Position numbers and translations under genes: made by a program. DNA of 64,000 nt. Source: Phytophthora quininea (lineage: Eukaryota > Oomycota > Peronosporomycetes > Peronosporales > Peronosporaceae). A model generated the notes under the pieces. That model did no database searches and was not told where the DNA came from. It saw only the letters and a list, made by a program, of their open reading frames with translations. The DNA is taken from the NCBI GenBank assembly GCA_011947345.1, contig JAAVTG010000941.1, forward strand, positions 1 to 64,000, read 5' to 3'. Numbering within the stretch: position 1 is the first letter of the stretch; every line of letters begins with the position of its first letter. Shown here in pieces: positions 11,035 through 20,979 of this stretch.

Positions 11035-12568
11035 ATGGCGGAGGAGGAGCAGCGCGTGACGGAGGAGGCGGCGGCGCAGGCCGAGGGCTTCAAAGCCGAA
11101 GGCAACAGGCTCCTGGCGGACAAGAAGCTGCAGGAGGCTGTGGAGATGTATACGCGCGCCATCGAGCTGGACCCGGACAACGCCGTGTACTTCAGCAACC
11201 GCTCGGCCGCCTACTTAGCCATGGGCGATGCTCGCGGCAAGGCACTCAAGGACGCGGAGAAGTGTATCGAGCTGCGGCCGGACTGGTGGAAAGGATACAG
11301 CCGCAAAGGAGCAGCCGAGCACGCGCTGCTGCGCTTCGACGTCGCACGAGCGACGTACAACGAAGGCCTGAAGCTGGACCCAGACAACCAGTCACTGCTG
11401 CAGGCAGCGGAGGAGGCCTACGAGGCTGGACAGAAGCACTCAAAGAGACTGAGAGAGCAGGCGAAGGAGCAGGAGAGACTGAAGAAGGAAAGGGAGGAGA
11501 GGGAGGAGAAGCAGCGACAGGAGGAGCAGGCCAAGAAGAAGAACGAACCCAAAGACGAGGACGCACTACTGGCAGAGTTCATGTCGGAGGTGCAAGAGCT
11601 GGAAGATAACGCCAATTGTATCAAGAAAGATGAGGAGAAACAGGAAGAAAAGAAGAAGAAGCCGCCAGTAGACTTTGGAGACGCAGACGGACAGATCCAA
11701 CGCCTTCTGCAGCCACATTTCAAGTGGATTAATCTGAATCCGTTTAGGGTGTTGATGCTGGACACGGACGCCAGTGAGGAAGACATGAAGCAGCACTACC
11801 GCAAGATTTCGACGATGGTACATCCGGACAAGTGCCGCAACCCCAAAGCACGAGAAGCTTTTGAAGGTAAAGCTAAAGCTATTGCATTGGGAAATGTGGT
11901 TATGCTAATGGTATGTTGTTGTTCAGAGCTAAAGAAGGCATATAACCTGATCACGCAGGAAGATCGTCGCAAGACGTGCGTTCGCACAATTGAGAATGCG
12001 ACCCAGGCTGTTGAAAAGGAGCGTCGCTTGAAACTTAAGAAAGGGGTCAAGGAGAGCGAACTTGGCGACGAGAAGGATGAGATAGAGAAGGCTGTATTGC
12101 GTGCTTTCGCGGAAATTGAGAATCGACGCCAAAATATTGAGAAGCGCGAAGTTGCCCAGCGGCGGCGCGAGGCAGACCACGAAGAGAAGGAGCAGGAAAA
12201 GGTCGTGAACATGTTTAAGCGCGAACGATCGTGGGCCGAGACGGATCGGCGAGAAAACCGCGTCGGTAACTGGCGCTCCTTCCAGAAAGTAGGTAAGCGA
12301 ACGAAGGAAATGGACGCTCACGGGTGGAAAGAAGAGAAAAGGGTAAGCGGTCTTTGCTGGTGTGATATTTGCAGTATCTTTAACTAACCATCGTGGATTG
12401 GTATTGCAGGACGAAAAGAAGTTTGGAGAGGCAGACAATGACGGATACAAAAGGGGTGGAAATAAGTTAACGGCTTGGAGCGGAAGCCCTGTACACAACA
12501 CCCCACTCTTGTTGCCATCTAGACAGTTAATACGGATCGATCTCCATCATGTGGTCGTCCACGGATGA
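11035..12568 (+). CDS. TPR-DnaJ fusion: HOP-type TPR joined to a DNAJC8/SPF31-like J protein
   Basis: The N-terminal part (about residues 10-125) has three TPR repeats of the Hsp70/Hsp90-binding type (FKAEGNRLLADKKLQEAVEM, YTRAIELDPDNAVYFSNRSA). A charged coiled coil follows, then a J domain (residues about 230-300; HYRKISTMVHPDKC with the HPD triad). The C-terminal region matches the DNAJC8 splicing-associated family (FAEIENRR, VGNWRSFQK). The start at 11035 (MAEEEQRV) is preferred over 10990 because the TPR begins directly after it. One intron at 11867-11926 is 60 bp, a multiple of three, so it can be misread as coding. A second runs from about 12342 to 12409. The 3' end overlaps the convergent gene's stop at 12527. 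DNAJC8 in animals lacks TPRs, so this architecture is noteworthy. Confidence 0.85.
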
Positions 12569-13940
12569 GATGTTGCCATTTGATGAGTACTGTTGCTGTG
12601 GCTGCTGCTGATAGCCTGCTTGCTGGTGTACCTGAGCATGCATGTACTGTTGTTGCAGCTGTTGCTGTTGCTGGAATTCATACTGCGCTTTTTGCTGCAT
12701 CTCCAGGAGGAAAGCGTCCAGATGACCAATAGCTTGCTGTCTATTGGTTTCTCCACTTCATTCACGCACAGCACACGTTAGCCATTCAAACATTTGGCAT
12801 TGATCAACGTCAGTGCCTACCCATAAATGGACAAGGTCAGCACGTCTGAGTGCGGTCTGTTCTGCTGCGTTGGTGTCGTGGCATGCGACGGCAACACGAT
12901 GTACGTCCCTGTATACTCCTGGAACTTCTCCATCGTCTCGCCGCCTTCACCGTGCAACATTGGAAGCAGTTCTCGGGGTACCTTGTAGTACGTCACCTCA
13001 GAGAGATCAATGTTCTTGTTTCGTTTGGTACCTGCGTGATCGACGACCATGTCGGCATCAGGTTCATCATCACTGCCTGACGACGTCTTGCGTAAACTGG
13101 AATCAGGCAAACTAGCACTGCTTGTCGAATGTTTCAGGGTCGACACAGCAGTAGAAGACGGAGAAGCCGACGGCTGGAAACTAAAGACCCGCTCCATCGC
13201 GCGCGGATTGGGCATGAATTCCTTGCCTACAAACGTGAAGTCGATGCAGTGCGAGCGCACCCACGTCGTCGAGAGTCGTTTGCCGTGGAAGGTGCGCTTG
13301 ACAGGCCACAGAGATCAATAACCTGCGCTCAACAGGAGATAAAGTAACCAATACCCACCTTGTTGGCAACATGGTCACGGAACATGTCGTTAGTGACGAT
13401 AAAACCGTTGTACTTGACGGCGTAGTCGATGACGTAAAAATCGTCGTGCGCCTGTGACGGTGTAAGGATCACATAGTCCTTCCGCACCAGCGAGTTGAGC
13501 AACTCCCAGTCATCTGTGCGCATTGCACTGTTCTCTTTCGGGCCAGAGCTTCCAGGTATAGGCTTCACATTGAGCCAGAAGTTCGGGGCGAACGCCACGC
13601 ACTTGATGGGGTAGCGGCCCTTCGCGGGCTCGCACGAGCGGAAGAAATTGATCGCTGCTGCCAGCTTAGGGATGTGAACCTGACCGTCCTTCTGGCACGA
13701 CACGTTGGCGCCGTCAATCACGACGACGCATTCTCTGCAGGCAGATAAAGCAACACCAAGGGGTCAGCTCAGTAAAACCCAGTACAAAAGCATCAATATT
13801 GCGGTCTGCGTAGCGAGAGAAGACTCGTCCTGACTGCGAGACGTGTGTGCATCTAATACTCGCAGCATGAAGGAGCGGTATCCGCTCGCAGACGCTTGAA
13901 CACACGACCAAGTGCCATCCACGTACTCGACTTCTGCCAT
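12527..13940 (-). CDS. NYN/PIN ribonuclease (Zc3h12a/Regnase-like) with C-terminal KH domain
   Basis: Predicted RNA endonuclease. The exon at about 13361-13727 encodes the Regnase-type NYN/PIN fold: VVVIDGANVSC (first catalytic Asp), TPSQAHDDFYVIDYAVKYNG and IVTNDMFRDH (further acidic residues), then RTFHGKRLSTTWVRSHCIDF after an intron (about 13360-13307). The next region is Ser-rich and is followed by a KH domain: YYKVPRELLPMLHGEGG (GxxG loop = GEGG), DVLTLSIYG, then after an intron (about 12822-12735) QAIGHLDAFLLEMQQ. The C-terminus is Gln-rich. Start at 13940 (MAEVEYVDGTWS); the exon 1/2 junction near 13790-13735 is uncertain. No zinc finger is visible. It is divergent from the PDE12-like gene, 94 bp away. 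Inference: post-transcriptional control of mRNA. Confidence 0.8.
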
Positions 13941-14034
13941 TGTCGTCTTTTATTGATTTGAGTATCACAATTGGGACTAATTATAAAAGCTAAACCACAA
14001 ATGTCATTAGATTCTCCAAATCAAAAGAGCAACA

Positions 14035-15748
14035 ATGGACGACGCGGTGCACATCGCCCACGTGAGTTTCCCGCCGCACGCGACGCATCTCAAGCTGCAG
14101 CTGAGTCTGCACAATGACCGCAAGACATTCTTCCGCTCGACCACCGAGAAACTGGACCGTGTGCGCTACCGACTGCAGCTGCTGGCGTCGCAGAGTGCTG
14201 TCCCCAAGACTAAGAAGCACAAAAGCTCAAGAATGGAGCTACAAGAAGCTGTGCACCCACTGTACGTCAAATTTATCGACGCGGACGGAGACGAGATAGC
14301 TACCAAAACGTCGACCATTGGGGACGCATTGATGCGCACCAAACGTATAGAGATTGGAGGTGAGAGCTTCCAGGTGCTGCATAACAAACCGCTGGTCACG
14401 AAGCTGTCGGTGCTGGAGCCAGTATTGGCTGGGATCCCGCTGGCCCCATTGCCAGAGACAGAATTCTGTCGCGCTGATGAATGTGCTTGGAGATGGTTCC
14501 GTCTTGATGAAGAGAAAGAGACGCAGGTATGCACAACACAAAGGTATACGCCATCGATGGAGGAAGTGGGCTGCAGATTTAGGATTGAGTGCAGTGCACC
14601 GAGTATTCAAGAAGAGTTTGCGGAGGAAAGTAAGGCTGCAGTGACGACAACGGCAGTGCTGTCTGGTCCTAACCGAGAAGTGTTTACGGAAAGGAGACGC
14701 ATGGGGCCACCTCTGCAGCGGAAAAGTATCCTGATGCTGCCGAAGCTTTTCGAGTAATGAGTTATAATGTTTTATTCGGTGGATATACGACGACGGAGCA
14801 TGCGCAGAAGAACCTGTTCCCATACGCTGATGCGAGCATTATGAAGGAGACATATCGGATGCAGCTCGTTTTCCAGGAGATCGAAGAGAATAATTGCGAC
14901 GTGGTGTGTCTGCAAGAAATGGGCGAGCAAATGTACAACTCACTCTTCGTTCCAATGATGTCAAGTATTGGATACCATGGCTTCTACTCCGGCAAGACGG
15001 GTACTACACACGAGGGTTGCGCGATATTTGTGCGGACGGCGAAGTTTGAAGTGATCGAGGAAAAGACGCTGAATCTCACGGCTGCGATTAGGGAGTCTAT
15101 GAACCCAGAAATAAGCAAGCTACTGGAGGAATTCCCCGAGTTGGGTAAAGGCCTCAGCCGGATCCCGTCCATCGCTCAGCTGGTGCTCCTTCGGTCTAAA
15201 TTGGATCCACTCCGAACGGTGATTTTGTCAAACACACATTTATTTTATCGAGGAGATGCACATATGATTCGACTGCTCCAAACCGCTGCACTAGTTGAAA
15301 GCGTGAGTCGCTGGCGGACAGAGCGTCAGTTGCACAATGCAGCAGTTGTCATGTGCGGCGATTGGAATGCTCATCCTGAATCGGCAACGACTGCTTTTCT
15401 TCTGGACGGCCGAATCGACTCGAGTCACCGGCATTGGAAGCTAGCACCGTCTTTCCGATGGAGCAGGACAGATCGCATCAGTCAGGCAGGTACAAGTGAG
15501 ACGGACGTGTCTCCTGGCTGTCTGGACCATGGACTTCAGCTCGTCAGTGCGTGTGGCATCCCGCCCTTCACGAACTTTGCGGGTAGTTTTGTGGGCACGT
15601 TAGATTATATCTTTGTGGGGACGAACCCGTTGCAAGTATGTGACGTTTTCCTATTTTCACAGAGGAAGAAGTGAGTGCCGAGACTGCGCTTCCGTCGACC
15701 AAATTTCCGTCGGACCATGTTTCTTTGGTATGTGATTTAAGTTGGTGA
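14035..15748 (+). CDS. PDE12-like 2',5'-phosphodiesterase / deadenylase (EEP family)
   Basis: Animal PDE12 degrades 2-5A and trims mitochondrial poly(A). The N-terminal half (14035-14750) is the PDE12-type accessory region. The C-terminal half is the exonuclease-endonuclease-phosphatase fold: VMSYNVLFGGY, NCDVVCLQEMGE (catalytic Glu), ILSNTHLFYRGDAHMIRLLQ, MCGDWNAHPES (Asp/Asn), LDYIFVG and FPSDHVSL (catalytic His). Two single-base breaks interrupt it: a T4 run at 14747-14750, where one extra T restores the family reading FRVMSYNVLF, and near 15650-15660. Taken literally these would give a 240-residue and a 305-residue product, but the domain runs across both. No transit peptide is obvious at the chosen start. 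Confidence 0.82.
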
Positions 15749-16017
15749 TCAGCACGAGCCTCTTTCCAGAAAGACTCGGGATATACAATCCATTTTTGTG
15801 CGTCGTGGGAAAGCACATCGATATCTTTGATGGTAAGGCGTTCATACATACCCTTGCTGGTTGCAGCAGTGAGATTGATAATGTCGACCTCGCTGATTCA
15901 GTAACGATATCCTCATGACAAAGAACCAAGAACGAAACCGGGGTGACAGAATGGCTATTGATCGATATGTTCAAGTGTAAACGAAAGGCCTCATCTCTAC
16001 GTGGTTTAGACGCGGAC

Positions 16018-16542
16018 TTAGAAGAGTGTAGCTGCCAGGGTGACAACCACGGCCGAGACACCGAGAGTGATCGACTTTGCATTGACTTGGGCGCCACTGA
16101 CCCCTGCCTCTTTGTGACCCGATCCTGATGTCGACTCATCACCGACACTGGTGCCATGGGTGCTCGATCCACTGCCAGTTCCGTGCGATCCTTCCTCGGC
16201 CTTTTGCCATCGTTAAATGGGTCAATTGTGGCCGAGCCGGTGGTATTGGTGCTGGTTGTGGTGGACGGTGCGGACGTGGCTGTCACGGAGGTTGTTGTGT
16301 GTGCTGTTCGAGGGGGCCACTGTTGTTGTAGTAGCTGTACTAGTCTCAGTGGAGTTGGTCGAAGGAGAGCTTGTAGTGTTCGCGGTAGTCGCGGCACGGT
16401 TCGTGGCAGTGGGGGCTTGGGTCGTAGCAGTGGGGGCGTGGGTCTCGGTGGCCGAGGTAGCTGTTGCTTGTCCAGTCAATGCAACGGCGTCGGCGTTGGC
16501 AATGATGACAGCAGCGAAGAGGATCGGAGTGAGGAACTTCAT
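16018..16542 (-). CDS. Secreted Thr/Ser-rich mucin-like protein with GPI-anchor signal
   Basis: No enzymatic domain. Signal peptide at the start (MKFLTPILFAAVIIANADA), then a Thr/Ala/Ser-rich stretch with many possible O-glycosylation sites (TSATETHAPTATTQAPTATN). The last residues form a hydrophobic tail with no basic end (SITLGVSAVVVTLAATLF), typical of GPI attachment. The reading frame is interrupted near 16290 and 16217 (A4 run) by apparent one-base losses; the tail frame ends at the TAA at 16018. It is the first of three tandem minus-strand genes with the same plan. An INR+FPR promoter motif lies about 50 bp upstream. Expected location is the cell wall or surface. Confidence 0.65.
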
Positions 16543-16591
16543 CTCGAGCGAGCGGTGCGGGACTGGAACGCTTGTAGGTGCGGCTGGAGGA

Positions 16592-16612
16592 GTGCAAATG
16601 CAGGAATGAAAA
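16592..16612 (-). promoter_or_regulatory. INR+FPR core promoter of the 16018-16542 gene
   Basis: On the minus strand this reads TTTTCATTCCTGCATTTGC, an initiator (TCATTCC) followed by CATTTGC, the oomycete initiator plus flanking promoter region pattern. It sits about 50-70 bp before the ATG at 16542. Confidence 0.6.
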
Positions 16613-16992
16613 CGAGGCTGGTGGCCGTGGTAGGGCGTGGACCGTTTCCGGGCTAAAAGCTCGAAAACGGTCAAAAAGACCTTTGAGAATCTGAAAACGG
16701 TCGAGAAGGGCTCTGCAACCGAGGCCGTTTTATTGTTCAAAGGCAACGGCCAAAGAATTGCCCGTGCGCAGTACATGACAGTGCTAGCGAAACGGCTGGA
16801 TTCACTCCTGGCGAGAACGAGGAATTTTTCTCGATGGAGTGTGAGGCCAATGCTTATACCGTATCTGAAGGAAGCTAGATGCAACATTGGTTTAAGACCG
16901 AATCGAGTGAACTAAAGGAGTTCATGACTTGTCATGACTTGTTCGTGCGCATTACTCTAAGCTACGGTTTGACAAGCAGATATTGAACTAGC
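16613..16992. other. Intergenic region between two mucin-like genes
   Basis: An open frame on the plus strand (16637-16915) has no family signature and overlaps the upstream region of the 16018-16542 gene. I see no supported gene; the stretch probably holds promoter sequence of that gene and the 3' UTR of the next one. Confidence 0.4.
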
Positions 16993-17454
16993 TTAGAGCA
17001 GAGCTACAATGGCCACAGCCGCTGTCGCAGTGACTGTGTATGGCGCCCAATATTTCACGGCGACGCCACCCGAAGAGCTTCCCTTGGTTTTTGAGCTGGC
17101 GGATCCGCCGCTGCCGAGGTTGTCGGGTGTTGACGCGCTGCTGCAACCACTGCCGCTGTTGGATTTGTCACGGGACCATGATTCGTGTTGGATGCTGTAG
17201 TCGTGTGCGTTGGAAGCGACAGCGCTGTGGGAAGCACCTGCGTCAACGTCATTGGAGCTGCTGGATGCGGTTGAGTTGGCACCAATGACGATATCTGCAT
17301 GGGAGGATCCGACAGCATCTGAAGATGAGTCGTTGCTGCGTGATGGAACCACCACACTTCCAGCCTGCGATGAGGAGCTGTCCGTTGTGTTCTTGGCCGA
17401 CACCGCTGCCAATGTGAACACGATTGCGGTCACTAGCGATGACAGGAACCTCAT
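16993..17454 (-). CDS. Secreted Ser-rich GPI-anchored surface protein
   Basis: A complete 153-residue frame. Signal peptide MRFLSSLVTAIVFTLAAVSA, a central Ser/Asn/Asp/Gly-rich region with N-glycosylation sequons (KNTTDSS, GANSTASS), one Cys, and a C-terminal hydrophobic tail (YTVTATAAVAIVALL) directly at the stop, as in GPI-anchored proteins. Related in plan to its two neighbours but not close in sequence. The INR+FPR-like motif about 55-70 bp upstream supports this start. Function unknown; a structural or adhesive surface role is inferred from composition. Confidence 0.75.
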   Translation of the reverse strand: MRFLSSLVTAIVFTLAAVSAKNTTDSSSSQAGSVVVPSRSNDSSSDAVGSSHADIVIGANSTASSSSNDVDAGASHSAVASNAHDYSIQHESWSRDKSNSGSGCSSASTPDNLGSGGSASSKTKGSSSGGVAVKYWAPYTVTATAAVAIVALL

Positions 17455-17505
17455 GGCGCTTGTAGTCTTGAAGGGGAGCGTAGTCGTAGAGTGAATCCGC
17501 TTGGA

Positions 17506-17524
17506 GGAAAGTTGGGAAATGATC
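17506..17524 (-). promoter_or_regulatory. INR+FPR-like core promoter of the 16993-17454 gene
   Basis: Minus-strand reading GATCATTTCCCAACTTTCC matches the initiator (TCATTTCC) plus flanking CAACTTT pattern. It lies about 52-70 bp upstream of the ATG at 17454, the same spacing as in the neighbouring genes. Confidence 0.55.
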
Positions 17525-17760
17525 GTGCGCCACCTACCAAAAGCATCGGAGTGCTGGCGGACGTGCTTTCGACAGGCGCACGCACGGATTCGATAAAAAC
17601 GGCCACCAAGACTCAGGCTGTCCGCGTTAATATTTTTTCCTGTCGCCTTCTGGCCTTGGTACGAAGGCAACGCTCTTGGACTGTGGCCAATCACGAAGGA
17701 CTCGGCATCTTTCAACCAACGTGAAAGGTATAATGAAGTCACCACTTTCCAAACTCGAAT

Positions 17761-19424
17761 CTACAAGATCATGACAGCTGTGGCAGCAGCAATCGACAGT
17801 ACCATCGGAATACATTCAGTGATCATGGGGCTGCAGCCAGAAGAACTCGCTTGGGTGTCGTGTTTGCTCTCAACGCCATGATTTTGTGTCGATGACGAGC
17901 CAAGCCCGGTGCTGCCTTCACTGCTGTAAATGTCACCAGCACTAATTTCATGAGAGTAATCTGAACCCAAGTCGCCCACAGCGATTTCTTGTTGCTGGGA
18001 ATGGCCAGAGCTGGTATTAAGTGCTTCGTTGCGCGCGGCGTCTTGAAACGCGTCCTGTATCGTACTTGGCTCTGCACCAGGCGCTACATTTGTGGCTGTG
18101 GGAGCATCTATTGCCCCAATCGATGGAGCTCCTGCTGAGGAGATCGTAACCAAGAGCTACGACTGACATCAGAAGTTGTAGAACCAATTGACGTGGTCGT
18201 TGGGGATGGCGTTGATAGCACTGCGTTTTCCGGCGAAAAATGGGGCTGGAAATGCGTATTTGTGGTGGATCGTTGGGCTTTACCGTGCCAGGTATGATCA
18301 CTACGATCGTGCCTGATGGAGTCGGTGGGATACTTTTGGTGTCAGCATCTGGTAAAGTAGTCGAATGTTTGGTTGTGTCTGCCATATGATCTTGTGCTGA
18401 CATGGGCTGCAGTGTTGACGTGACTGCTGAAGATGCTGTTGTGGATGACTTGAATGGATCTAAAGTCGGAGCTGGAGATGAAGATATCGCCATTGTTGGT
18501 CCCGCAGCACCAGATGAAGTGGAACTGCTCCTTGAATCGGGTGGTGACGTAGGAGTATCGGTCCTCGGATCGTTTGCAGAACTCGCAGAGGTGCTTGTTA
18601 CTGGGTTGAATGTTGGTGTTTCGGGAGAAATAGAACTCGGTACATTGTCACGTTCTGTAGTGCTTCCTTCTGTCGCTGTGGACGATGAAGAAGTGGTCGT
18701 GTCAGGTGGGGCTGCACAGTACCAGCTCGATTTGTGCTGGGTGAGACTGGAGACGCGGAGGATCTGACTGGCTGAATGGGGTTATTAGTTGCTGCACTAG
18801 ATGCGGGCCTGGTACTATTACTTGTCACCACGTGAACAGGTGAGGAGGTTGGCGCCGACTTGGTTAATGGGGTCATGTGGGGTGGAGGCTGCATGGAACC
18901 ACCACTACTCGCGCTGTTCCTGGGGGCTCGGTGGGCCAGACTGGGGCTTCGGTTGCTACACTCGATGCTGGGCTGGTAGTATCGCGTGTCGTCGAATGAG
19001 AAGTTGAGTCTGATGAATCGGAGGTGGGAGCTGGCACAGATTCGGCTGATGGGGACGTGTCAGGTGGAGGCTGCACCAAACCAGCACCACTTGCGCTGTC
19101 ATCAACGGGAGGTTCGGTAGCTGGGGCATCGGTCGCGAGGCCAGTGGCAGGGCTAGTAGTATCATTTGTCCCTATGCGTGGGGTTGATTCTGGACTGTCG
19201 GGGGCTGAAGGTGGGTCGCCGAGATTGCTCGAGGTGACAGAACTCACCCCGCCGTTGGTGCTGTTTGCGATAGGCGATGCTGCCGAATCGGCCATGCTGG
19301 TGGGCGATCCTGTTTCTGAGCTGGGTTGCGAGTTTTCGCCGACATATAGTTCGATGACAAGCAGTACCAGTAATACTGTGGGGATAACGAGAAGCGGTAT
19401 CAATATTACCGCGGGGATTTTCAT
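17761..19424 (-). CDS. Long Ser/Thr/Pro-rich mucin-like GPI protein with imperfect repeats
   Basis: Hydrophobic N-terminal segment (MKIPAVILIPLLVIPTVLLV, continuing LLVIELYVG) acting as signal peptide or anchor. About 500 residues dominated by Ser, Thr, Pro and Ala follow. A unit of about 55-60 residues recurs (TTSPATGLATDAPATEPP then QPPPDTSPSAESVPAP; later TTSPASSVATEAP then QPPPHMTPLTKSAPTS). The C-terminus has a short Cys-bearing segment and hydrophobic tail (CIPMVLSIAAATAVMIL), fitting GPI attachment. The frame switches several times (near 18890, 18720, 18250, 18150), so the intact length is uncertain. Low-complexity repeats also make real indels likely. The largest of the three clustered surface-protein genes. 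Confidence 0.6.
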
Positions 19425-19432
19425 CGTTCAAT

Positions 19433-19448
19433 GCAAATTGGTGAATGG
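19433..19448 (-). promoter_or_regulatory. INR+FPR-like core promoter of the 17761-19424 gene
   Basis: Minus-strand CCATTCACCAATTTGC carries an initiator followed by CAATTTGC. It ends only about 8 bp before the ATG at 19424, implying a very short leader. It also argues against starting translation at the in-frame upstream ORF. Confidence 0.5.
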
Positions 19449-20911
19449 CTCGTGCTCCCTAACAAGCTCGCGAAACGCTGTCATTGTCCGTTGAGCGCAT
19501 TGGTCTGGACTTCTCTCCGACATGGATTGGGCCAGCAAGATGTTGGGAACCAATGCGGCAGCGATGAAGACGCCAATCGACATTATCTTTGCTTGAACGT
19601 ATTTTTCGTTGCACAACACACCCGAGAAATATGGAAAGCAGTTGAAACCAATTTCTGGAAACCATGGTGGGTGTTGCATTCGCACCTTGAAGACTGCATG
19701 CATTGTCAAGAACGGACCCGCGGAAGGTTTGTCGGCGGAATTGTGTCGCCTTGCTAGTTCATTCTCATCCGAAGCGGTACTATCCGTAGGTAAGCACATT
19801 CTTTTTTTTGCAAAGTGCTATTGTTCGTGTGAACCATCGAGCAAGTCCGTGTACTGAAATAATGTAACGTCTGCCGTGGGTTCTAGGAGGTCCGAACACG
19901 CCTTGATTGCGACTCTAGCTCTTAATGAATTGATACCGATCGGCAATGGTGATAGAAAACCACTAACATTCGGTATGTTATATTGCAGCTTCGCTGTTGT
20001 CAAGAGAAGACGTTGACGTGTTAAGTGAACACGTCCATGGAGAGCAGACACGACGTGGACACCAGAGCTAGACCCGCTTCAAATTCGGTCGAGGGTGTCC
20101 GCTTTCGCACCACCGCAACAAGGCGCGAGGCTTGAAGTCGATTCCTCTGCGGCCTTTTTACCCATGCAACTTCGTTGCCTAGCAGACGTGGTTGAAGTTA
20201 ACACGACGTTGAAGGCCGAGCACTGCTCGGAGCAGACCTGGTTGCCATGACTAAGATCGAACCGATTTGAGAGAGCGAGAGCGAAATGAGCTGCCTTCCT
20301 GCTCTCCTTGAACAACGTCGAGGCTTCCAAAGCCCAGCGAGTGCGGCTGCTTCGGCGAGTTTCTTGTTTCTAGACCACTGGAATCGACAGCACCGCAATA
20401 ACGTTAAACCAGCGGTGGTGGTGACTGACAGGACAAAGTATCTTGCGACCACTGACAGCACCTTGCGTCTCACCTCGCCAGCCGACTCCACGAGGACCTT
20501 GCATTTGATGGAGAGCTGGGCTTCAGCTGCCACGATCAGCACCGCCAACTTCAACCACCACCACGCGTGGTGTGTTAAACCGCATCGCAGGACAAAGCCC
20601 CGGCCGGAAATGCATTGCGCGGGATATGCGCTCTGAGGAGGGTCACCGCTGTCCTCACAATCTTCAGTCCCTGGTACTTCAGTCTTCAGTTTTGCTGTCT
20701 CCAGTCCATCTCCAGCACCTTGACGGCCCAAGTCCCGACGGTGCACGCATAAAGTTTGGCGGGCGGCGCGGGACGCGCTTGAAGCTGTCAGCCCGCTACG
20801 GAATGAGGATTTGTCAAATCCATCAAACATTGAGGATCGGAAGCCCGATGGACAACTGCACGGTTTGGATCACCATGAGTATCACGGCGCCTTTTTGGTC
20901 GAGTCTTCATC
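19449..20911. other. Long region without a supported gene
   Basis: The minus ORF 20198-20830 (210 codons) has one hydrophobic stretch (HHAWWWLKLAVLIVAAEA) but no family motif; the overlapping plus frames are no better. A short minus ORF at 19428-19583 begins with a signal-peptide-like stretch (MSIGVFIAAALVPNILLA) but ends at a TGA 3 nt before the mucin gene. I see nothing else. Confidence 0.35.
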
Positions 20912-20912
20912 A

Positions 20913-20929
20913 TTCACTTTCCAATTTGC
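20913..20929 (+). promoter_or_regulatory. INR+FPR core promoter of the sugar transporter gene
   Basis: TTCACTTTCCAATTTGC is a near-ideal oomycete initiator (TCACTTT) plus flanking promoter region (CAATTTGC). It lies about 50-67 bp upstream of the transporter ATG at 20980. Confidence 0.7.
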
Positions 20930-20979
20930 ACTCTCGTGCAGACCACCACCGTCTTTCTACACCGTCCATCACCACCACC

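Noticed and set aside
14740..14760. Programmed frameshifting as explanation for the PDE12 and similar breaks.
   Set aside because: Breaks are spread over unrelated genes, sit in plain homopolymers without a shared slippery heptamer or pseudoknot, and are nearly always explained by one missing base.
19428..19583. Short secreted ORF with signal-peptide-like start directly upstream of the large mucin gene, loosely elicitin-like (one Cys, AFRELV).
   Set aside because: It ends at TGA 3 nt before the mucin ATG, has a single Cys, and an INR+FPR-like promoter lies inside it, so it is more likely untranslated upstream sequence.
20198..20830. 210-codon minus-strand ORF with one hydrophobic stretch.
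   Set aside because: No family signal, no splice-consistent extension, and overlaps the transporter's promoter region; long chance ORFs are common in this GC-rich DNA.
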